DNA of 11,676 nt from an uncultured Bacilli bacterium (GTDB lineage: Bacteria > Bacillota_I > Bacilli_A > RFN20 > CAG-288). Of this stretch, positions 6,176 to 11,676 are shown piece after piece. A model generated the notes under the pieces. It was not told where the DNA came from and did no database searches. It saw nothing but the letters and a program-made list of their open reading frames with translations. The stretch is from NCBI GenBank assembly GCA_948525355.1, contig CAOSOP010000023.1:1-11676 (forward strand), in the 5' to 3' direction. Both the position numbers and the translations under genes were made by a program. Positions within the stretch are counted from its first letter, which is position 1. Each line of letters begins with the position of its first letter.

Positions 6176-8012
6176 TGTAGAAGATGTAGCATTTGAAAAA
6201 GAACTTCCACGTTATGGAACAATTAACATATATGGAAGTGACTTAAGAAATGATTTAATAGATTCATTGATTGGCAAGCAGAGCTTTATAGGTCAGGCTA
6301 AATTTTTAGGCTATAAATATAAATCGAATAATAAGTTGGTGATAAAAAAGGTCAGAAAGAAAGTATATGTAATAGAAAAAGAGAAGAATGAAAAATTCTT
6401 TGACTTATCGTTATTCGATATAATTAAACAACTAAATAATGATGAGAAAATCAAAAAATTAGTGTATGATTTAAGCCTTAGTTTAAGTGCTAAATATCTC
6501 ACCATGTCTGATGGAGAAACGGTCATTTTTAATATGCTTATCGCGCTTTTATATAATAGTGAGTGTATTATCTTTAACAATTCATTATCTTCATTAGATC
6601 AAGAAAGAAGAAAGATTATTTTAAAATATATCAATGATTCAACTGATAGGTTGTTTATAATCTCATCTCAAATAAAAGAAAATATCGAGGCTAATTTAGT
6701 CTTGAATTGTTTAGAAAATGAAATCTTAACCATTAGTGAAAATGCTACACAAAGAGCTGTTTCATTTAAAAAGCAAAAAAAACGTAAGAGCAATATGTTC
6801 TATAAGTTAAATATTTATCATCGAGTTGCCATTTTTTTAGCGATGATTATTTCATTTATCGGTAGCATAGTGACCTTTGATAAGCCGTACAAAGATTTAA
6901 TCAACAACTCTAAAGAGAATACTATACAACAAACATTTTTTAATAATAAGATAGAATATGATCGTGTTTATAAGAATAGAGGTGATTTTGCTTACACTAA
7001 AACTAAAGTAATTCTAGTTAGCTTTCCATATAATGAAGCTGAAGTTGAGTTCATATATGATGAAAAGAAAAGTGGGTCAATAAGTTTGCCTATAGTTAAG
7101 CTTTTTGAGGACTATGATAATCCAATTCAAGAAGCGGCTAAACTTTTTTATGACACTTTTGATATTAAAGTAAATAGTACTCATTATTCATACGATTACC
7201 AAATTTATGTAACAAAAAAAGAATTGCTCAATGTTCAAAAGAAAGTTAGTTATTCAGGCCATCTTTTAGTCGATGATTTAGAGGAATTACTCAATAATGA
7301 TACTAGTGTTTCATATTCTAAAACACTTTGGCAGCCAGGGGAGGAAGACCAGGAAGCTATAAAAAATGAAGCAAAAGAAGATGATAATGCTGCGATACTT
7401 GATGGTTATCGTGACTTTGGAATAACTGCTTCAATGGACCAAACATCATTTCATTTTTATGGAAGAAATCAATATGATCTAGAGCAAACACGAAAAATGC
7501 CGATTTTTGCTAAAGCACATGTAAAAAAAGAGAATTTAAACAAGTATGTTGAATTAGGTGGACTATCGTCAAAAGAACTTATCGAGTCCATGTCTGGGGT
7601 ATGGGCACTAGAAGTAAGGTATTACTTTAGCAATCCATTTATGCATATGAATGAGTTCATAGAGCTTGATAAAGCTTTTGATAAGTTTATATCATATTTA
7701 TCATTATCTATTGTTTTACCATTAGTTCTTATAGTAGTACTACTTTGTGCTAGCCTATTCTTTAAGCGATTAAAAATGGATAAAAAAGAATTAGAACTTA
7801 TAGATGTGTCAAGTTTTAGTATTATCAATAACACTTCAATAAAATTCATATTACCAACAAGTATTATAGCACTATCACTTTATATTCTTTTGCTTTTATT
7901 TGCATTCTCGCTTGTAAGTTTTGTATCAGTATTACTTGCTATTTTACAAGTTGCAATCGTATCACTGTGCTCATATATAATTTTATTTATCAATCACAAA
8001 AAGCAAATATAA
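6159..8012 (+). CDS. ABC transporter permease fused to a degenerate (pseudo-)ATPase domain
   Basis: A 617-residue protein with the layout of the two upstream fusions but a decayed ATPase half (about 1-200). At the P-loop position it reads YGSDLRNDLIDSLIG (25-39), aligning by eye with SGPVGTGKSSFIKALYRG of the second fusion but two to three residues shorter and without the lysine. Walker B reads IIFNNSLSSLD (137-147), with both acidic residues changed to Asn. The switch region reads FIISSQ (166-171) with no histidine. The signature-like MSDGE (116-120) and the D-loop SSLD are kept. Membrane segments are about 222-239, 515-535, 562-583 and 586-611; the ectodomain (about 240-512) has no cysteine. 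AGGAAG at 6145-6150 is the ribosome site, 8 bases before ATG 6159. The frame is intact, so it is probably a working structural subunit, likely pairing with the free ATPase and permease just upstream. Confidence 0.88.
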   Translation: MKIRTNVEDVAFEKELPRYGTINIYGSDLRNDLIDSLIGKQSFIGQAKFLGYKYKSNNKLVIKKVRKKVYVIEKEKNEKFFDLSLFDIIKQLNNDEKIKKLVYDLSLSLSAKYLTMSDGETVIFNMLIALLYNSECIIFNNSLSSLDQERRKIILKYINDSTDRLFIISSQIKENIEANLVLNCLENEILTISENATQRAVSFKKQKKRKSNMFYKLNIYHRVAIFLAMIISFIGSIVTFDKPYKDLINNSKENTIQQTFFNNKIEYDRVYKNRGDFAYTKTKVILVSFPYNEAEVEFIYDEKKSGSISLPIVKLFEDYDNPIQEAAKLFYDTFDIKVNSTHYSYDYQIYVTKKELLNVQKKVSYSGHLLVDDLEELLNNDTSVSYSKTLWQPGEEDQEAIKNEAKEDDNAAILDGYRDFGITASMDQTSFHFYGRNQYDLEQTRKMPIFAKAHVKKENLNKYVELGGLSSKELIESMSGVWALEVRYYFSNPFMHMNEFIELDKAFDKFISYLSLSIVLPLVLIVVLLCASLFFKRLKMDKKELELIDVSSFSIINNTSIKFILPTSIIALSLYILLLLFAFSLVSFVSVLLAILQVAIVSLCSYIILFINHKKQI

Positions 8013-8062
8013 TGTCTTATTGATAATTATAAATAGTGCTTTAAACAAATGATATTTCACAT

Positions 8063-8096
8063 GAAACAATTTTAAATATTTATTATGGATTGTTTC
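8063..8096. repeat. AT-rich inverted repeat in the gap after the ABC operon
   Basis: GAAACAAT (8063-8070) and ATTGTTTC (8089-8096) are perfect 8-bp reverse complements around an 18-base loop. The repeat lies 50 bases after the ABC operon and about 75 bases before the next promoter. TATTTTAA follows, so a weak terminator is possible. The low GC of the stem, the long loop and the lack of a clean T run make this uncertain; it could also be an operator. Apart from this and the promoter at 8171, the gap 8013-8224 shows only a 5-bp repeat, AACAT/ATGTT, near 8157-8173. Confidence 0.35.
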
Positions 8097-8170
8097 TATT
8101 TTAACCTAGTTTTATATCGATACTAATCGTCATAAATCTTAATTAGAATATAACGAACATGCTATGTATG

Positions 8171-8200
8171 TTGAATTGAATTTAATATATATTATATAAT
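8171..8200 (+). promoter_or_regulatory. Sigma-A-type promoter of the PepSY-like membrane protein gene
   Basis: TTGAAT (8171-8176) and a perfect TATAAT (8195-8200) are separated by 18 bases. The predicted transcription start near 8207 lies only about 8 bases before the GGAGG ribosome site at 8215-8219, giving a very short leader of about 18 nt. It separates this gene from the ABC operon. Confidence 0.65.
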
Positions 8201-8224
8201 ATTTTATATTTATTGGAGGTCATT

Positions 8225-10252
8225 ATGGCAGAACAAGAAAACATTGATAATAAGTTAGAAAATGCTGATGAAGTCAAATCAAAAACAGAAAAAGTGAAAA
8301 GTAGTCGCGGCAAAAACTCCAAACCAAAACAGAAAGAAGTTGATATTAGAAGAAACAAAAGAAATAAATTTAAAATTAAGCCAGTTAATTCTAATTTCTT
8401 CATAAAAATTGGAATGGTTTTCTTATTGATTGTGAGTGTAATATTCTTGATCTCGGGATTCTTGCAAAGCAGTATCTATGATTTCTCAGTTGGCCTATCT
8501 TTATGTTTTATAATATACTTCCTCTCGCTCTTCTTTAATATAAGTATTTCAAATATCTTTAAAAAGAAGAGTGTTATAAAAAAGCCTGATGTCAAACCTA
8601 TCGCTGATAAAAAGGATGAAAACTTACCTATCATCTTTAAAGCAATTATCTTTGTGGTTATAGCGGCGTTGTTGATAGGATTTACATATTATGTTGCAGT
8701 ACCATCGCTTAATTTCCAGAGCACGAGCTTTATATGGTTCCTTGCTACAGCACTATTTATCATTTCGCAAGTTGTCACCTATATTGTCTATAGTATTTTG
8801 AAAACACTAAAGAAGCGCACAACCTCATTGCAAAAGCTTGAAGCAATTTCTGGAGCATCAACTGTTATTGCGTGTATCTTGTTCTCAGTAATCGGTTCAA
8901 TTAGCGGAGCTAAGATGTTTAGAGCAAAAGACTATTCTAATCTCTTGCCAATACAATATATAGACGATAGAGCTATTTTAAATCAATCTTTCTCAATTGA
9001 TAATGACCAAATACTTCTTCCATCAATTGATAAAGATATAGCATATAGACACGCACAAATTGCGCTAGGAGAATATGGTAATCAATATCATATCAATTAT
9101 AACTACCTCTCTATACAAGGAATTAGCGTCGATGGAGAGCAGAAGATAATACGTACCGCACCACTGGAATACTCAAATTTTGTTGTATCAATGCAAAACA
9201 ATAATAAAGGAACACCTGGATTTGTTGTCGTTGATGTTATGAGTGGTGAAACCAAATTATACGATGAAAAAAAACTTGTATACATGCCTTCATCAAAGTT
9301 TAGTAAAAATTTACTAAGACATATACAAACAGCTAATTTAACAATGCTTTTTGACAATTACTATTTTGAAATAGATGATGACTTCAATCCATATTGGATT
9401 GTTCCATATTATAATAAAACCATTGGTCTGTTTGGAGGAAAAGTTCCTTCAGGCGTTTTAACAGTCGATGCCTGCACAGGAGAAATGAATAAGTATAGTA
9501 TAAAAGAAGCTCCTGAATGGATTGATAATGTTGTCGATAAAGAAATAGTAAAGAACTCTGCCTTATATGCATTAAAGTATAAAAAAGGATTTATAAATTC
9601 GATTGGTGCAAAGACAGGTGTATATGAATTAAATGATGGATATAACTTCTTTATCAAAAATGGAGAGTCGTATTATGTTTCCTCTGTAACATCTAGCGAT
9701 GTTAGAGATCAAACTTCCATAGGATTTTTAACAATTAATCTTTCTTCAGGCAGAGCTAAGCTATATGTCCATGCTGGAATAACAGAAGGCAGAGCTATGA
9801 CAATAGCAAGAACTGATGATTCAGTTAAAGCAATGAACTTAAATTCTACTTGGCCGTTATTTATTACTATCAACAATACTCCTTCATATTACTTAACATT
9901 AAAAAATGATGTCAAGATTCAAAAATATGTATTTATGGATCAACTAACAGGTGAAAACTTAGTTATCGCAGATACTATCGAAGACGCTAAGAAAGAATAT
10001 ATTAAACTCATAAACAAAGATTCAACTGATATTGAAGAATATAAAGATATGCAAGTTGTTGAAAGAGCGACGATTAATGGCGATAAGGTCTATATTAAAT
10101 TTGTCAATATAGAGGATATATTTGTTGTTGATTTAAGCCTTGATTATACACTTGCTTTAATAAAACCCAATGATAAACTCAGTTTTTCTGCTTATCGCAT
10201 AGATGAAAAACTTTGTCAAATAGTGTCAATTTTTGACATAGAATTGGTATAA
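8225..10252 (+). CDS. Multipass membrane protein with PepSY-like extracytoplasmic repeats
   Basis: A 675-residue protein. Residues 1-57 are Lys/Glu-rich and probably cytoplasmic. Five hydrophobic segments follow (about 59-80, 88-106, 137-158, 168-193, 209-228), then a domain of about 440 residues to the end. Inside it a beta-type motif, hydrophobics-D-x-x-[TS]-G-E/R-then-Y, recurs at 334-346, 411-424, 501-514 and 568-582, with a looser copy at 632-646. This resembles the last strands of PepSY domains. Landmarks such as LGEYG, TAPLEY, GLFGGK and PEWID match, from memory, a family of uncharacterised Bacillota membrane proteins sometimes annotated as CvpA-like; I cannot confirm this. I chose ATG 8225 because GGAGG at 8215-8219 is 5 bases away. 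The gene has its own promoter and terminator. Function unknown; sensing or envelope protein binding are guesses from the PepSY-like fold. Confidence 0.85.
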   Translation: MAEQENIDNKLENADEVKSKTEKVKSSRGKNSKPKQKEVDIRRNKRNKFKIKPVNSNFFIKIGMVFLLIVSVIFLISGFLQSSIYDFSVGLSLCFIIYFLSLFFNISISNIFKKKSVIKKPDVKPIADKKDENLPIIFKAIIFVVIAALLIGFTYYVAVPSLNFQSTSFIWFLATALFIISQVVTYIVYSILKTLKKRTTSLQKLEAISGASTVIACILFSVIGSISGAKMFRAKDYSNLLPIQYIDDRAILNQSFSIDNDQILLPSIDKDIAYRHAQIALGEYGNQYHINYNYLSIQGISVDGEQKIIRTAPLEYSNFVVSMQNNNKGTPGFVVVDVMSGETKLYDEKKLVYMPSSKFSKNLLRHIQTANLTMLFDNYYFEIDDDFNPYWIVPYYNKTIGLFGGKVPSGVLTVDACTGEMNKYSIKEAPEWIDNVVDKEIVKNSALYALKYKKGFINSIGAKTGVYELNDGYNFFIKNGESYYVSSVTSSDVRDQTSIGFLTINLSSGRAKLYVHAGITEGRAMTIARTDDSVKAMNLNSTWPLFITINNTPSYYLTLKNDVKIQKYVFMDQLTGENLVIADTIEDAKKEYIKLINKDSTDIEEYKDMQVVERATINGDKVYIKFVNIEDIFVVDLSLDYTLALIKPNDKLSFSAYRIDEKLCQIVSIFDIELV

Positions 10253-10277
10253 ATAAAAAAATAAATAAAATTTAAGT

Positions 10278-10307
10278 GGCCTTAAAACAGATGTTTAAGG
10301 CCTTTTT
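10278..10307 (+). terminator. Intrinsic terminator of the membrane protein gene
   Basis: GGCCTTAAA (10278-10286) pairs perfectly with TTTAAGGCC (10294-10302) around a 7-base loop and is followed by five T residues (10303-10307). It lies 25 bases after the stop codon at 10252 and closes that transcription unit. Confidence 0.93.
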
Positions 10308-10328
10308 AATTTGAAAACATATAAACTT

Positions 10329-10357
10329 TTGACATTTTTTGGGTATAAAAATATACA
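10329..10357 (+). promoter_or_regulatory. Near-consensus sigma-A promoter of the AAA-type ATPase gene
   Basis: A perfect TTGACA (10329-10334) and TATACA (10352-10357) are separated by exactly 17 bases, the best promoter in the window. Transcription should begin near 10364, leaving a leader of about 118 nt before ATG 10482. That leader lacks a Shine-Dalgarno site and contains the repeats described in the next entry, so expression may be tuned after initiation. Confidence 0.75.
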
Positions 10358-10458
10358 AAAAATAGCATAAAAACGGTGAAAACCCTATAGGTCCCCCACT
10401 ATTTTTAAAAAAGCAAAAAAACAGCGAAAAATGGCATAAATAAGAGCATTCTTTATTT
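10358..10458 (+). repeat. Repeat-rich, possibly structured leader of the AAA-type ATPase gene
   Basis: AAAAATAGCATAAA (10358-10371) recurs as AAAAATGGCATAAA (10427-10440), 13 of 14 bases identical with a 69-base period. AAAAATAG (10358-10365) is also a perfect reverse complement of CTATTTTT (10399-10406). Between these arms are GGT-GAAA-ACC (10375-10384), a short stem capped by a GNRA-type loop, the palindrome CCTATAGG (10384-10391) and a C run (10393-10397). A third AT-only stem, AAATAA/TTATTT, pairs 10438-10443 with 10453-10458. The predicted RNA start near 10364 would exclude most of the first arm, so the outer stem may be a DNA-level or dispersed-repeat feature. I recognise no known riboswitch class. 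Confidence 0.5.
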
Positions 10459-10481
10459 TTGATTTTTGTTAAATTGATAAT

Positions 10482-11618
10482 ATGGCTATTAGTAAATGTC
10501 GTGGTAAATTAGTCAAAGAAATAATTACCAAATCTGAAGTTACAATCGTTCTAGTAGCTGGTGTTAGAGAAGTAGGTATTAGCACTATCTTAAATGAATG
10601 TGCTGAGGTTCTGTCTAAAACCAGCAGTGTTTTGACTATAAACAGCATTCAAGACATTAACTTTAGCAATGGCACAATTGTAAATCCAGGAGATGCTGTT
10701 ATAATAGATGATATAGAAAATATTACTGGATTAAACAATATACTTGCTAAGCTTGTAAGTCTTAAGGCCAGAATTATCTTAGGTGCACATCATAGACTTA
10801 GCTTCTTTAAAAGAAGAAGAATCATTGATGTACCAACAACTGAGATTGAAGTAAGAACATTTAGACTTGGTGAAATACTAGAAGAAGAATCATTAGATAT
10901 AACAAAGCCACAAAAAGTCCTTAATGCAAAGTGCGACAATTATGTTAAAAGAGGTGGCTTTCCGAAAACACAAAATGCAAGCACAAGTCTAGAAATATGC
11001 GAATACATAAATGATTTAATTGATAGAATTATAATTAATGATATTATGCCTTATATTTCAAGTGAAGAGAGTTATGAGTATGTAAGACAAAAAGTAGACT
11101 TTGTTATTCTTTGCAGCGGAAGAATCTTTGATAGTAACGACAAGAGTATTTCTAAGCGCGATAAAGAAATAAACAGAGCAATGATCGAATCATTCTTGAT
11201 AACACGAATTGGTAACTATAATAAAAAAGAGACATCGCTTATTTTAATGATTCCAACTGATATTTCAATGTACTCAACTATAACAGGTCTTAATGAATCA
11301 AAGGAATCGGCGTGGGCAATACTTATTTATTGCGAATTGCTTAGATTTAGCTATGATGTGTATTTCTACTTTAAGAATAGATATATAAAGATTACTGCAG
11401 TGTGTAAAAAGGGTACTGTTACAAACTATGTTCAATTTGGATATAATGGTAAAAATGAAAACTACAGAAGAAATCTAGACTATAGTCTTATATCTGCAAG
11501 CACAAAGAATGCAAATAAATTAGTAATATGTGTTACAAATGTAATGACATATGATAAAAATATTAGATGTATTTCATTTGGTGATTTCATTTTCTATGGC
11601 CTAGAACCAAAACCATAA
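10482..11618 (+). CDS. AAA_14/DUF4143-like ATPase with altered P-loop
   Basis: A 378-residue protein with the outline of the AAA_14/DUF4143 family, which usually runs near 400 residues. The P-loop region reads GVREVGIST (27-35) where the family has G-x-R-x-V-G-K-T/S-T, so the ATP-binding lysine is I33 (codon ATT). Walker B is AVIIDD (72-77). ILGAHHRLS (99-107) sits where the sensor-1 T-G-S segment is expected, and RGGFP (157-161) matches the family's linker motif. The C-terminal half, DUF4143-like in position, shows no clear E-x-K nuclease-like motif. No Shine-Dalgarno site precedes ATG 10482, and no better in-frame start is evident. It follows a near-consensus promoter and is probably monocistronic. 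Family members are common accessory ATPases of unclear role; this copy probably hydrolyses ATP poorly or not at all. The family call rests on motif recognition only. Confidence 0.78.
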   Translation: MAISKCRGKLVKEIITKSEVTIVLVAGVREVGISTILNECAEVLSKTSSVLTINSIQDINFSNGTIVNPGDAVIIDDIENITGLNNILAKLVSLKARIILGAHHRLSFFKRRRIIDVPTTEIEVRTFRLGEILEEESLDITKPQKVLNAKCDNYVKRGGFPKTQNASTSLEICEYINDLIDRIIINDIMPYISSEESYEYVRQKVDFVILCSGRIFDSNDKSISKRDKEINRAMIESFLITRIGNYNKKETSLILMIPTDISMYSTITGLNESKESAWAILIYCELLRFSYDVYFYFKNRYIKITAVCKKGTVTNYVQFGYNGKNENYRRNLDYSLISASTKNANKLVICVTNVMTYDKNIRCISFGDFIFYGLEPKP

Positions 11619-11676
11619 GCCATCTCACCCCCACCAACAACACCCACCCCGTTGAGGAAGCTGCCGCTGGCAGCGG
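11619..11676 (+). other. C-rich, G-poor stretch and GC-rich hairpin at the window end
   Basis: Immediately after the ATPase stop codon, bases 11620-11650 contain mostly C and A with no G, in sharp contrast to the AT-rich surroundings. They are followed by GCTGCC-GCT-GGCAGC (11660-11674), with an alternative pairing CCGCT-GGC-AGCGG that reaches the last base. The window stops here, so no T tract can be seen. A C-rich unstructured RNA segment behind a gene is what Rho loading sites look like, and the hairpin could belong to a terminator. An assembly or library artefact is an equal possibility. Confidence 0.4.

Noticed and set aside
6159..6758. Frameshift or sequencing error explaining the missing Walker A
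   Set aside because: The frame is continuous through the ATPase and permease halves, and several separate motifs (Walker A, Walker B, H-loop) are altered by substitution.
340..8012. Assigning the operon as a bacteriocin (lactococcin 972-type) immunity or BceAB-type resistance system
   Set aside because: There is no precursor gene, no two-component system and no ten-helix BceB permease; topology alone does not justify the name.
9103..9657. Minus-strand frames inside the membrane protein gene
   Set aside because: They have no ribosome sites or recognisable domains and lie opposite a well-supported gene; like the other minus-strand frames they are shadows.
10358..10440. CRISPR array
   Set aside because: There are only two imperfect 14-base copies, no third unit and no cas genes.
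307..11618. Use of TGA as tryptophan (genetic code 4)
   Set aside because: Long frames are free of internal TGA, tryptophans use TGG, and the TGA at 2317-2319 behaves as a stop overlapping the next start.

Overview
The window is strongly AT-rich and reads as a chromosomal piece of a low-G+C Gram-positive bacterium (Bacillota). It could be one of the uncultured Mollicutes-related Bacilli, but that placement is an inference. Shine-Dalgarno sites are of the GGAGG type, promoters resemble the sigma-A consensus, and most neighbouring genes lie on one strand and overlap. Tryptophan is encoded by TGG and no long frame contains an internal TGA, so the standard bacterial code applies. The window opens next to a 5S rRNA and closes in an oddly C-rich hairpin, so both edges may be assembly-contig ends.

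Region 1 (about 72-184) is a 5S rRNA gene running into a T tract. Region 2 (about 205-8012) is a five-gene, fully overlapping operon for an ABC transport system of the MacB/FtsX (type VII) architecture. It has a candidate promoter, a small hairpin and a possible 22-codon leader ORF. The order is: an ATPase-permease fusion (340-2319), a second fusion (2312-4144), a free ATPase (4138-4788), a free permease (4778-6175), and a fusion whose ATPase half has decayed to a pseudo-ATPase (6159-8012). Each permease half has one membrane segment, a large extracytoplasmic domain of roughly 240-310 residues, then three membrane segments. This gives four permease halves, three ATPases with intact P-loops and one dead ATPase. 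The simplest reading is two heterodimeric transporters, or one four-permease machine, made by duplication of an ancestral pair. No precursor peptide, modification enzyme, peptidase or two-component regulator accompanies it, so the substrate is unknown.

Region 3 (about 8171-10307) is a single-gene unit with its own promoter and a strong intrinsic terminator. It encodes a five-helix membrane protein with a long extracytoplasmic domain of PepSY-like repeats. Region 4 (about 10329-11618) starts with a near-perfect promoter and an unusual repeat-containing leader. It encodes an AAA_14/DUF4143-type ATPase whose P-loop lysine is isoleucine. The last 58 bases are C-rich, nearly G-free at first, and end in a GC-rich hairpin cut by the window edge.

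The recurring theme is nucleotide-binding domains with altered catalytic motifs: a dead ABC domain, an ABC domain lacking the switch histidine, two ABC domains lacking the Q-loop glutamine, and an AAA protein lacking the P-loop lysine. The ABC cluster is the best candidate for an undescribed system.
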